This document shows positions 1 to 10,219 of a stretch of DNA of 64,000 nt, piece after piece. The position numbers were made by a program, and so were the translations under genes. Every line of letters begins with the position of its first letter. Within the stretch, counting starts at the first letter, position 1. Origin of the DNA: Stenogyne calaminthoides (lineage: Eukaryota > Streptophyta > Magnoliopsida > Lamiales > Lamiaceae); the NCBI GenBank assembly GCA_037126765.1, contig JBBCBC010000033.1, positions 11,050,085 through 11,114,084 on the forward strand, in the 5' to 3' direction. The notes beneath the pieces were generated by a model. The model worked only from the letters and a program-made list of their open reading frames with translations. It was not told where the DNA came from and did no database searches.

Positions 1-35
1 TCAAGCTGAAGAACAAAAGACACAAAAATACTTAC

Positions 36-1056
36 TGCGATAAACCCCAAAATCAGTGGGGATGTCCAAACGAGCATCTGGTTCACTTCCAGAAGTCGGG
101 CTCTTCCAATCACCCCCAACGAACCAGAATTTCTCTTTCCAATCACTGATTTTGTTCGGCACATCCTCAATGATTTTGCACTTGGCATTGGCCTGCATGA
201 ACATCCATCCGTGTTCGCCCTTCGGACGGGTCAAATGCACTAGTCGAGCAATTTCAGCTGCTGAGGGATAATATCTGGGCTTCATTTTGCCGAACAAAGT
301 CAGGAAGCTCATAATCATGTGCCACCCATTTGGCTTCAGCTGCGTGATGGTGATGTTCCATTCCATGAGCAAACGAGTGATAGCCGGATGGAGTGGAAAT
401 CGAAGGCCGGCTTCCATTGTGTCCAAATTCACAGCAACACAACCCTCAGGGGGCTGGTCTACTCGCTCATCAGGACCCGGTGCCCAGAAAAAGACATCTT
501 TGGGGGTTTAGTAATTTCTATACAGCTGAGCGAGCATATCTACATCAATTATGCTCGCAATCTTGCTCGCTGGGTACTTATTCTCAACTCTAATTCTATG
601 AGGCTGTTCGGGCCAATCAAAATTATAACGAGCATTATACTCGTTATATGTTGGGCTATGAGGGACACCAACAGGGATATCAAGTTCAGTATTTTGCTCG
701 CCGCCTATCCCTATGTTCGACTCATCGACATTCACAGCCATCAAGATTTCCCCCCTCACATTAACATCAACACTATCTACAACCCCAGACCTAATTTGGG
801 GTTGGGGCAAAGAATCATCACTCGAATCATCCAAAAAATCACTATGGGCTAAGTCCCTATCCAATTCGTTTAGGGCTTCATCGGAATCGGAGGAAAGAAC
901 GGCAAACGGTTGCCAAACTTGCCAACGAGACCCTGAACCCGAGACATTCGTCTCCAGCGCGTTAGCGTCGCTACGGGGGATTCTACCGACAGAGGGGGAA
1001 GAGGAACTATGGTGGTCCGATTCTATTGAAACAGAAGAGTTCGAGCGATAAGCCAT
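36..1056 (-). pseudogene. Gypsy-type plant transposon protein (PF04195-like), 5' exon, one nonsense codon
   Basis: The frame is open from the ATG at 1056 to 1 apart from one TAA at 508-510. The first ~180 residues are Ser/Asp-rich and acidic. The second part carries the signature of the plant 'putative gypsy type transposon' family: MEAGLRFPLHPAITRLL, an LKPNGW motif, and a KFWFVGGDW motif before the exon end. A consensus splice donor (GTAAGT) begins at 35 on the minus strand, so the gene continues in an intron beyond the window; the paralogue at 57837 has a donor at the equivalent place. The family has no proven enzymatic activity. The stop lies just before the conserved Asp/Gln-Pro-Pro segment. 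It could be a genuine nonsense mutation or an unrecognised intron. I am confident of the family and less sure that the gene is dead. Confidence 0.7.
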
Positions 1057-2460
1057 AATCGCAATGAGAGAAAGTATGCAATGGTTACCTAAGTAAGATT
1101 CTTCGCCGAAATGATGAAGCCCTTGCCGGAATGTTTAGACGCGAAAGAGATTGAAGACAGAAAGCAAGGAGAAGAAGAAAAGAAAGAAAAGAAGTTGAGG
1201 CGGCGAAATGAGGTATTTATAGATATCGGATTCAATTTTGAAAATCTGGCACAGAATACGAAATGACGTCTACAATGGCCCAATCAGATTATAACAGCCG
1301 GGCCCCATGATGAAAACAAAGCGACCCGGCTGGGGGGTATTGTTGTGTTCAATATAATTATTCAGCATTAATCGAACACGTAAGAGAGACACGTGTAATA
1401 TTCGACTATTAAAATAATCATGCTTGATGGACAAGTGTGCTCGCCGCTCACCGACCAAACAAGTTTGTTCGCCAGCTTGCCACTTGTCAACCAAGCGAGC
1501 AAACTCGCCTACCAAAGTGAGTTTTGTTCGCCAAGCTCGCTGAGCAAACATCATTTGTTCGTCGGCTCGCCGCTCGCCTAACAAGCAAGTTTACTCGTCG
1601 GCTCCCCACTCAACGAGCAAACATGAAGTTTTGTTCGCCAACTTGCTATTTACCAACCAAAGCTGCTCAATCAACCTATCGAGCAAACAAACATGTTAGC
1701 CACTCAGATCAAGAAAGAAGGAATATCAACCTATCGATCAAACAGGTATGTTAGCCACTCAGATCAAGAAAGAAGGAATCAAATAAGTTGAGTCAAGTGA
1801 TCTGAGGGCTCAGACAAGTCTGAGGACTCAGGCAAGTCTGAGGACTCAGACAACTTAAAACTCAGACATCCTGAAGGATCAGTATGTTCAATACTCAAAC
1901 ATCCTGAAGGCTCAGACAACCTGAGAGGTTAGTATGCTCGATGAGGACAATATTCCAGCATAAAATTGATATGGTTTAACGGGGCGAACAAAGCATTCAG
2001 TCGAGCAAAGGATTGAATTGGACGACCAAAAGAGTGTCTTATAGACAAGCAAGTGCAAAGATCAACCAGGAAGATGAAGTTGGAAACGTGGCAGCATTAC
2101 ATGAGTTATTGAATGGCCTGAAGTCTCCAGCTCATGCTTGCCACACCAGCTCATGCTTGTCGAAGTACTATAAATATAAGAAAAAACAACAAGTTAAAGG
2201 TTCAGAAATTTCCCAGAGGGGTAAGGTTCACAAAAAATCCGAGAGATTATCCATGCACACAAAAACCCTAGCACTCATATACCAACTCTCCAAATCATCT
2301 TTATCGATAGCGATTCATCTTCATGAGATGTATCATATATTGTACGTGTAAAACTCGCAATACTACATCCCTGACTTGGTATGCCCCCAGAGTAGTCATT
2401 TCTTGACGAACTGGGTCAACAAATTCCTCTTATTTACAGTTCATTTTATATGTGCATATT
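1057..2460. other. Upstream/LTR-like region of the gypsy-type element, with short repeats
   Basis: No gene is visible. 1440-1640 is built from degenerate repeats of a TTTGTTCGCCA/GCTCGCC motif. 1671-1780 holds a ~58-bp tandem duplication (AACCTATCGA ... AGAAAGAAGGAAT twice). 1800-1930 repeats CTGAGGACTCAGACAAG-like units. A TATA-like ACTATAAATATAAG lies at 2166-2180. A motif at 2370-2440 (CCCCCAGAGTAGTC, then GAACTGGGTCAACAAATTCCT) recurs in related form on the minus strand near 6090 and 56880. That motif resembles the region just inside the 3' end of many plant retrotransposon LTRs, so this stretch is probably LTR-derived. Its borders could not be fixed. Confidence 0.4.
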
Positions 2461-2704
2461 TTGTTTGTGAGTTGTCACCGAATTAGCCACATAATATTCT
2501 CCATATAAAACGACTCGCGACAATGTAGTAACACGTGTTTTTTTTAGTAATATGTAACACTGTTCATATATCATCATAATACTATGTGAATACGCATGTG
2601 TTACCATATGAATAATAATGTGTTACCATGTGACCCATGTTACGTTATGAATATTTATGTGTTACGATATGTTTTATTAAGTGTTACGTAAGATATGAAG
2701 TTTT
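2461..2704. other. AT-rich sequence rich in GTGTTAC words
   Basis: No gene is seen. The words GTGTTAC and GTGTTACC recur here, and GTAGTAACAC (its near reverse complement) dominates the adjoining tandem array. The segment and the array could therefore fold back on each other. Confidence 0.4.
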
Positions 2705-3084
2705 TTCAATATAACAATGTAGTAACACTTATACATAGATGTAGTAACACACAAAAATTTAACAAAAAATAAATAAAATTTAATATAACAATGTAGTAAC
2801 ACTTATACATAGATGTAGTAACACACAAAAAATTAACAAAAAATAAATAAAATTCAATATAACAATGTAGTAACACTTATACATAGATGTAGTAACACAC
2901 AAAAAATTGACCAAAAAAAATAAAATATAAAATTTAATATAACAATGTAGTAACACTTATACATAGATGTAGTAACACACAAAAAATTAACAAAAAATAA
3001 ATAAAATTCAATATAACAATGTAGTAACACTTATACATAGATGTAGTAACACACAAAAAATTGACCAAAAAAAATAAAATAAAA
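2705..3084. repeat. Five-copy ~75-bp tandem array
   Basis: Five head-to-tail copies start near 2705, 2779, 2853, 2932 and 3007. Each has AACAATGTAGTAACACTTAT, then ATAGATGTAGTAACACAC and an A-rich tail. Copies differ by few bases and by small changes in the A-rich tail (AATTAACAAAAAATAAATAA against AATTGACCAAAAAAAATAAA), and the two tail types alternate, which suggests a higher-order duplication. Function is unknown. Confidence 0.85.
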
Positions 3085-3165
3085 TTATGTGTTCAGTAGG
3101 ATTTGAACTTGCAACTAAATACATTAACAACAAACCTAAACCACTAGCTCACAAAGACATATTTG
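3085..3165 (-). repeat. tRNA-derived SINE head (minus strand)
   Basis: On the minus strand there is an A-box-like GAGCTAGTGGTTTAGG followed ~30 nt later by a B-box-like GTTCAAATCC, the internal RNA polymerase III promoter arrangement of tRNA-derived SINEs. The sequence does not fold as a good tRNA. The 75-bp array lies where the SINE tail would be. Target duplications were not found, so this may be a tRNA relic rather than a complete SINE. Confidence 0.45.
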
Positions 3166-3314
3166 ATAAATATATCCTTTTTTATTAATACATATTCGCC
3201 CCCCAACTCGAAGCCCACAACCCCCCGCCGCGCCCTACCCCCTGTCGCGGGCAGGCAGACCAGCCCACCAGCGCTGACCCACGAATTTTAAGCCAATTTG
3301 TCTTGATTGTGATG
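3166..3314. other. Short spacer, no gene seen
   Basis: AT-rich, then a C/G-rich stretch at 3200-3280. No coding or structural signal was recognised. Confidence 0.4.
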
Positions 3315-4891
3315 TGTAGGTCCCGAACAGGTTTAGTGAGGGCAGAAGTCTAGAGGGGAGGGGTGAATAGACTTCTGAAAAACTTTTCGTGCAGATCAGG
3401 TGTGAGGGCGGTTCTTTCGATCAGAGTCGCGAGTGAATCGGTTTGGGTCGATAACCAACTTCTTGATCGCTGAAGCGATCGATTCAGAACTATCGGTTTA
3501 AATCGATGTGTGGGGAAGCTTAAGTTTTACCGTGTGAAAAACCAGTTTTGATAAATCGATTCCAAGGTTAATCTTTTAATCAGTTGACTGAAGTGTCAAG
3601 TATGATCAGATCAGAAGCTTGGTGCTAGCTGATCTCAACTTGGAATATGTATGCGCTTTAAAGGTTGTGTGCGATTATGTGAACAGTTAATCAAAGCAGT
3701 AGTGGCACACAAGATTTATAGTGGTTCGGACAAAACCGATCCCCACGTCCACTCTTCCCTATCAAAAGGGCACCGACTTAACCAAGCTGGACTTTGTTTT
3801 AATGTGTAAGTCCAACACAAGATTAATCGACTAGATGTTTAAAGAGTTCACACTCAACCGATCCCATAAATCAGAACTAGAAACCCTAGTCTGAAATCTT
3901 GCTAAACAACTTAACCTAACTTGGGGGTTTGGGTAAGATTGTTGAGGTTCCAACTATGAAATCTTTTCTTGCGTATAAGTAGCCTAATCAATAGAAGATG
4001 AAAAGATTTCTATGCTAAGAACTTATGGGATGAACACTTAATAAAAATATTCTTCTTGATCGTGTTCTTGTGCGGAAATTTGAAATTAGCTTGAGCTTCT
4101 TGATTGTTCAGCGTTTTCGTTCGTTATTTTCCGTATCTCACTCTAAAGTGTGATCCCATATATATAGACCTTGAAATCAAAGAGCCGTTGGAGAGCAATT
4201 TGAATTTCGGGCTATATTTGGTAGACTTTGCGAGCTTGATGTGACTAACCGAGGAACGGCATGGCCGAAAAGCGTGAATTTGTACTTTGTAGCCGTTTCA
4301 GAGAGGTAAAATCAAATCCCGAATTGCGGCTCCGATCATCGTGTCTTGTTCTTATTGGATAGCAGACTCACTTTTCGGTCTTTGTTCTTCCAACTAAGCT
4401 TGACATTCTTCTTGTTCGGATCATCGACGTATGATTAGGTGAAACATCGATTTCACTGGTGGTGATTTGATCGATCGAATCGATCGTCTACTCCGATAAG
4501 TCTTCGGTGCGGTTGACTTAACTTCAACTAGCAGACCCGGCTGATGTAGGTCTTCTGGTCTGATCATCTGGAAGTCATCTGATCTTCGAGTATCCTGAGT
4601 TTGAGCTTCATGACTTGGTGAGATATCGATTTGGATCGGATCGATCCGATCTTCTGTTCTTTCTAAGCGTTACGGCACATGGGATATCGGCTTTGTTCTT
4701 TGAGTCTTGGATCGACCTATACATATTGAGTTCCCCCTCAATATGTGACCTATCTATTACATCGGTTGTTCTATCAAAGAATTATCAAATCGGTCTCCTG
4801 CGGTAATATAAACATCGATCGATAATGTGTCCGATTTGGTCCTATTACATGTGTTGTTGGAACTTTCATCAAAACTATAAATTTCCCAACA
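3315..4891 (-). mobile_element. Solo LTR of the element C family
   Basis: As written the unit starts TGTAGGTCCCGAAC and ends AAATTTCCCAACA, matching both LTRs of element C over its whole length (1577 bp here, 1549 and 1554 bp there). In element sense it lies on the minus strand. No primer-binding site or polypurine tract flanks it. The flanks TGATG (3310-3314) and TAATG (4892-4896) are a five-base duplication with one mismatch. This is the expected product of LTR-LTR recombination that removed the internal region. A TATA-like ATATATATAG lies near 4154. Confidence 0.85.
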
Positions 4892-5215
4892 TAATGTATT
4901 GCACATAACACTAGTGTGCAATATTTCACACAAGACCTTTTCATATATGTATGTACTACAATACGGTTCTTACCCATTTAAATTAACTCACTCGAGCAAT
5001 AATCAATAAATCCTTAATTCAAAATTATTTGTCTAATTAGACGACTCAATATCACAATAATGAAATTAGCAAGCAAAAATAACATAATATAATATTCGAG
5101 TCCAATGCTTTCAAAGCCAACACATATGCTATTTCATGAGTTTAAGTCAATTTCAAAGGAAATTTTATCAGCGATTATATTCTGAAATCAAAGGAAGTAG
5201 ACCTTTTAATATATC
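4892..5215. other. AT-rich spacer, no gene seen
   Basis: No reading frame, repeat or RNA signal was recognised. Confidence 0.4.
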
Positions 5216-5505
5216 AATAAATTTCGCCCAATGCCCAAAGGGCATAGCCAAGTGGTAAAGCTTGTGGTGATGTGGAGAGAAGTCTCCGATAACGCAGGTT
5301 CGAACCCCGTGTGGGACAAATTCTCCATTGAAATATTATGGGGGTTTGTCATGGGGATTGAATCATGTTGACTCTCAACCACAAATGTCTGCCACTTGGG
5401 CACATCCTTCGATTTACAACCCGCCTGGCTGAGGGGCCAACGGTACGGGTGGGGGGAGTTTCTCGTCTCTTCCTCACAAAAAAATAAATAAATTTTGCCC
5501 AATAT
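5216..5505 (+). mobile_element. tRNA-derived SINE with target duplications
   Basis: The body (5233-5488) begins with a pol III A box (GGGCATAGCCAAGTGGTAAAG) and B box (GGTTCGAACCCC) about 35 nt apart. It continues with ~170 nt of unrelated body and ends in TTTCTCGTCTCTTCC plus an A-rich AAAAAAATAAATAAA tail. It is flanked by a 17-bp direct repeat with one mismatch: AATAAATTTCGCCCAAT at 5216-5232 and AATAAATTTTGCCCAAT at 5489-5505. Promoter, tail and duplication together make this a complete retroposed SINE copy. Confidence 0.88.
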
Positions 5506-6003
5506 TCATAAAGTCAGCAGAAAAACCTCACCTGCCTATATATACTTGGGGACATTAGAAAAGACAAGTAAATTCGAGAATTATAATATCGTATTAAAAC
5601 ACATAAATTAATTTCATGAAACCACTTGTTTATGAAAGAATCACCTCATTTTCTCCATTATTATTTTCGAAAAACTTTTAATCTATTATTGGTAAGCACA
5701 AATTTGTTTCCTTCATCAATTTCATATGTAATTTCATTTAATAATCAAAACAATAGAAAAGGAATCAAGCATAATGCATACGTGTAGATTGATTCATGAA
5801 ATAAAAACTGAAACTCATTATACTCACACAATTCAGTGCAAACATCAATTTGACATATAGTACTTGTCAAGGCTATGATTATTCAACAAACAGACAAATT
5901 ATTTAACTACTCAAATTAAGTATTGCGGATGTATACCTTAATCCGAACTTGAAGGCTGCAAATTTGGGAAACTTAATTGGTAAAACATATCGTGCTGATA
6001 ATG
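5506..6003. other. AT-rich sequence, possible internal remnant of a minus-strand retroelement
   Basis: No open frame is visible. On the minus strand, reading left from 6003, comes TTATCAGCACGA, a primer-binding-site-like string seen just inside some copia LTRs, followed by short gag-start-like sequence near 5940-5980 that cannot be followed further. The rest shows nothing recognisable. Confidence 0.3.
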
Positions 6004-6311
6004 TGTTATAAAACTAATGGAAATATTGAGTATTGAAAGAGAAGAGAAAGTAGAAAAGAAGACAACGTTTGTTGACCCAATTGATCACAAGGACTACATC
6101 TAGGGGCGACCAAGCCAAGAAGGTTTCAATCTCTTTTTCTTGTACAAATGAAGGTAGCATACCACCTATTTATAGTGAGCTTCATACAAAGATACATGAA
6201 TGATAATTAATACAAGAATATTAGTGGATCATTCTAGGATGGTCTAATTGTAATGTCTATACATGTAGTTTGGAGAACCCAAGGGACATCCACATTATTC
6301 TCAATTATTTC
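6004..6311 (-). repeat. Probable LTR remnant of a short copia-like element
   Basis: Read on the minus strand the segment starts TGTTATGAAATAATTG and ends TTTTATAACA, the TG...CA form with short inverted ends. It is followed directly by a PBS-like TTATCAGCACGA (5989-6000). Inside it, on the minus strand, are a TATA-like CACTATAAATAGG near 6170 and the motif GGTCGCCCCTAGATGTAGTCC typical of some LTRs. No second LTR was found. Confidence 0.45.
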
Positions 6312-6846
6312 ATAACAATATTTAAATAAAAAAACATAATTTTCTATATGCACATAAGCACGAATACATGAATGGATACATGAATCTGTTCATTAAATTA
6401 TGAATATATGCATAACAAATATGTTCCAAAAAATCTGCAAAAAAACAATTCAAAGATCCAAATTCTATATCTAAACTCAGATTCAAAAAAAAATTCAAGC
6501 AAATTCGTCTTCTTCGCCGGATAACTCGGATTCAAACAAATTTCAAAATACATAATCCAGATCCATCATCTTCCATCTTTAAAAATCAGATATAGACCAA
6601 AAATCATAAACCAAAAATTGACCGAAAGCCTAATCCATCATCTTTTGCCTTCACCTCCTTCACATCAGCCTTTCTTTACCAAAAGCCTAGTCCAAATTCC
6701 CAAAACATTAAAAAAAATCAACAAAGACTACACACAAAGAAAGCACAAATCACATATCTAAAATTAGAGCTAGTACACGTTATTCTTCCTGACAGAGGTG
6801 GGATTGTGAGAACCCTTGTACACGTTTTTTGAGATCTGGCATCTAG
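6312..6846. other. AT-rich sequence with a diverged repeat, no gene seen
   Basis: 6340-6440 resembles, in inverted orientation, the ATGCATATGTTCATGTATTTGTGCATATG-type repeats of 44.7 and 46.2 kb (words such as TATATGCATA and ATACATGAAT). Nothing coding is recognisable. Confidence 0.3.
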
Positions 6847-6953
6847 TGAGCGTTCCACCTTTTTGGTCACGCCGCAATTAGAGCTAGTACACTTGTAGTA
6901 AGTTCTTGGAAATTCACTGGTTTCTGTCCATATTTTCTTAATAAGAATCCATC
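6847..6953 (-). pseudogene. WRKY DNA-binding domain fragment, frameshifted
   Basis: Two adjacent minus-strand frames together spell a WRKY domain. From 6953 one frame reads DGFLLRKYGQKPVN. After a frame change at about 6910 the next frame reads FPRTYYKCTSSNCGVTKKVERS to 6847, with the first two zinc-binding cysteines spaced C-X4-C. WRKY proteins are plant transcription factors that bind W-boxes. Here the tryptophan of the WRKYGQK heptad is replaced by leucine, the frame is broken, and the distal His-X-His part is not recognisable in the following sequence (VLT at ~6795 may be its ruins). It is best read as a gene fragment left between transposons; the parent subgroup cannot be decided. Confidence 0.7.
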
Positions 6954-6965
6954 TTTCCAACACTC

Positions 6966-7836
6966 ATGCTGTGCGGCCTGTTTTTGCTCTTAATTCGGAT
7001 ATTGTAATTCCTATTATTAGTTTTACAATTTGGCTCGGATATTGTAACATTAATTTATTGTAATTCTTATTATTAATTTTACAATTTGGCTGTTGCTGCA
7101 AGCAATGAACCTCCCACATGTTTTTGCATTCTTCAGTTTTTGCAATTCTACTATCCTGCAAATATTCAGCTATCGATCCATCATTATATGTATATATATA
7201 GCATAAGTGTGGTTTATTAGTATTAAGAGCGAGCATACATTCACGTTCTCCCCATTTTCCATCAGATCAAGTGGGACATGGTCCAACCTTAGCTTCCTTT
7301 GAGCATTAATTGTGTTGAATTAGCTACAGCACCTTCGTTGCTGCATCCACCAAATTACATACATATGCATCCGTCGCCCTTGCAACACATATGGTATTAA
7401 TTAATTATTATATTATATACCTGAATTACCAATAACTCATATTTAGAGTTAATAATTGGACTTTTTTTAGAGATTCTTTCAAGTATTAAAACACTTTTCC
7501 TCATTATGTTTATGAAGAAAGCGACAAAGAAATAAAGGAATGGATACTGATGAGAGCAGCTAATCCAAACATTTGAAGAATTAAATTAAATAAATTTCTG
7601 GAACATATCATTATTCACAAATACACAACAGTATCAGTTAAATTGGAGAATCAATCAATTAATAATAAATCTAGAACAAACTAGCTTTGCCTTATCTCCT
7701 TGCTTCTGATATTTGAAGATCCATTCTGTCAATCTGTATTAGAAACAACCTAAGAATAACCTTTATTGTAGTTGGTGGTGGACTCAGAGAATAGGATTGG
7801 TGGTGGCTCAACTCGCTGAAGTATAGAGTAGATAAT
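6966..7836. other. Spacer left of element A, no gene seen
   Basis: 6985-7090 contains an imperfect direct repeat (CGGATATTGTAA ... TTTTACAATTTGGCT twice). The last five bases (ATAAT, 7832-7836) are the left target-site flank of element A. Nothing else is recognised. Confidence 0.4.
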
Positions 7837-9616
7837 TGTTGGGAGATGAATTTAATAAAGATTTTGATTAGATCCCAAGACTCTTGAGTATGACATGTTT
7901 CAGGACGATCTTGATAGTATAAGATCAGATTTCAAATTATCAGGATGATATGCACCATGTATAGTCAGCAGACATAGTTCAGGTTAGAATAGGTTTCGAT
8001 GTTTTATCTGTAGATCAGAAGTATCCTGAAAATCAAACTATACTGAAGACCTAAACCATACTGAAGAATCAGTATATCCTGAAGACTTACAGAAACCTGA
8101 AGACTTGAAGAACTTGAAGATCAGAAGAACCTGAAGATCAGAAGAATCTGAAGATCAGAAGAACCTAAAGATCAGAAGATCCTGAAGACTTTTATGTACT
8201 GAATCAACAGAACCTGAACAAGTCACTCCAAGTTAAATGGTGTTTGTTCATTCTGGGTACATGCAAAGAGAATGTTATACGTTCTTGAACACTAAGGAAA
8301 GTATCAACTCAGTATTGATTGACAAAAAGAGCCATTTTTGTTGTCTCTGTTCAAAGGAAGATGTCGACCAATGAGGAGGTGACAACAGCGTACTTTCCTG
8401 ACACTGAAAGCGACATTCTCTGAAGAATATCAACAGAGATATTTGTCTTGTTCACAGAAATTGGTGATTGGCTGCGTGTCTAGGTATTTCCTAAAGCATG
8501 CAAGGGCTCGTTCAAACCCTAATGAAGTCGTTCACCATATACTCAAAGAAGAAACCCGAGATGCTATCTCTCCAACGGATAGTTTTTCAAAGGAAAACTT
8601 CTTGAAGAGTTGCCTATAAATACCAGAGGCCTTGAACACTTCAAGGTTACGGGAAATCAAAGCAACTCACAGAGCTCATTCGTATTCAAGCATTCTTGTG
8701 AAGCACTCGAAACCCTTAGATTTTCCCAAGTGTTTCATCATTAAAGAGAGCTCATTTACTAAGCCTAGATTCAAGATCTTATCCAAAGCTTAGTTCGAGA
8801 TATCCTAGCTTTTTACTTATGTTCTCATTGTAAAAGGATATCTCACCTTATTGGAAACCAACCAAACCCAAACCCTTTGATTAGGAAGTTTTGTGTGTGT
8901 AGTAGTTGGAAGTGAGAGAGTTGTAAAGAGTTAGTAAGCTGATGTGTTCAGTCTGAAGACTCTAGAGGAAAAGTTAGTAAGCTGATTGTTCAGTCTGAAC
9001 GCTTGTGTGTGTTGAGTTAGTAAGCTGCAGCAGTTCAGCCTGAAAACTCGTAGTAGAAAGTTAGTAAGCTGCCGAGTTCAGTCTGAAAGCTTGAGGTAGT
9101 AGAAGTAGTGTGTTAAGGAATTTCTCTGAAGATCAGAGATAGTGGACGTAGGAGCTTGAGCCTCTGAACCACTATAACTTGATGTGTTGTTTTTGCTTTC
9201 TGCTTTGCATTATTAATTGTTGCATATTTCACTGAAAGCATTTTTGATATTCAGTTGGAATCAATCCACTGAACTTGCATTAGTTTGATCACAGCCTTAA
9301 CCACTGTTTCATTAAGGAAAGATTTTCAGCAAAGTAAAACGAGTATAAACTTAGGGCCTACACTTTCCGCACCCTAGATAAGCTAGTATAGATAGTTGTC
9401 AAACTGATAAACTCTCCTAAGTAGTCAGTAAGATTAGTATCTACTCTCCTGAGTAGTTAGTAAGATTAGTATCTACTCCGATTTGTGCTTCTCAGGACTG
9501 AAAATCAGGACAACCTGACTCGCTGATTTCAGTAAAAGTTTTAAAAGTTAAAAAATCACTACACACTTGTATTCCCCCCCATACACATGTGACACTCGTT
9601 TACATCGGGACCAACA
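7837..9616 (+). repeat. 5' LTR of element A
   Basis: Starts TGTTGGGAGATGAA and ends GGGACCAACA, directly followed by the tRNA primer-binding site; 1780 bp. The first ~625 bp recur inverted at 42375-42999. A TATA box (TATAAATA) lies at 8615-8622, so U3 covers about the first 810 bp and R/U5 the rest. U3 has 12-17-bp repeats of GAAGATCAGAAGAACCT type at 8095-8190. Confidence 0.92.
8929..9103 (+). repeat. Four-copy ~43-bp tandem repeat in the LTR leader
   Basis: Copies start at 8929, 8972, 9015 and 9059 with AGTTAGTAAGCTG followed by GTTCAGTCTGAA-like sequence. They lie downstream of the TATA box, so they would be transcribed as part of the R/U5 leader RNA. Confidence 0.85.
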
Positions 9617-9618
9617 AG

Positions 9619-9630
9619 TGGTATCAGAGC
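9619..9630 (+). promoter_or_regulatory. Primer-binding site of element A (initiator tRNA-Met)
   Basis: TGGTATCAGAGC, complementary to the 3' end of plant initiator tRNA-Met, begins two bases after the LTR end. This is where minus-strand DNA synthesis would be primed. Confidence 0.93.
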
Positions 9631-9740
9631 AGTGGTTCTAACTGACCACTTACTTTGGTAGCCATAGTCTTGTTAACTTAGAGACTTTGGTAGTCTACTG
9701 AATAGATCTTACTGCTAATATCTTACAAGGCCACTTCATC

Positions 9741-10219
9741 ATGTCTTCTAAGAAACTACCTATGTTCTCAGTTGAGAATTATGATCTATGGAGATTGAGA
9801 ATGCAGGCACACTTGTACTTTAAACATGAGAGAATGTGGAGAGTTGTTTCTCAAGGACCTTTTGAGTTTAAGGTTGTTAATCCTAGATCTACTAATGCTG
9901 AAAAAGATGATCCAAGGGATGAATTTCCTAAATCATATGATCAGCTTACTCCTGAAGAAAGGAAGTTGGTTAACTTGGATTATATTGCTAAAGATACTCT
10001 ATATAGCACTATTAATGATGGTGTTATGGGAATGATTTCTCACTGTGAAACTGCCAAAGACATTTGGGACACACTTGCTATAATGTGTCAAGGCACTGAT
10101 CATATCAAAGAAAACAAACTATCTGTGGCTATTGCCAAATTTGATGGTTTTGAAATGGAAGATGGTGAATCTATTGAAAGACTTGAAGTCAGATTCACTA
10201 GCATTATGAATGATCTTAG
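9741..10219 (+). pseudogene. Element A gag, N-terminal part
   Basis: Opens with MSSKKLPMFSVENYDLWRLR, the typical start of copia-type gag (nucleocapsid/capsid) proteins, and includes AKDIWDTLAIMCQGTDHIKENK-type capsid sequence. The frame is intact until element B cuts it after residue ~160 inside a Leu-Ser pair. It resumes in phase at 19105. Gag would form virus-like particles in the cytoplasm. Confidence 0.88.

Noticed and set aside
2705..3084. Regularly spaced direct repeats resembling a CRISPR array
   Set aside because: The whole unit repeats, including what would be spacers, and the surroundings are a plant nuclear genome; it is a minisatellite.
5206..5502. 98-codon minus-strand frame
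   Set aside because: It is the reverse strand of the SINE; pol III boxes and target duplications explain the sequence.
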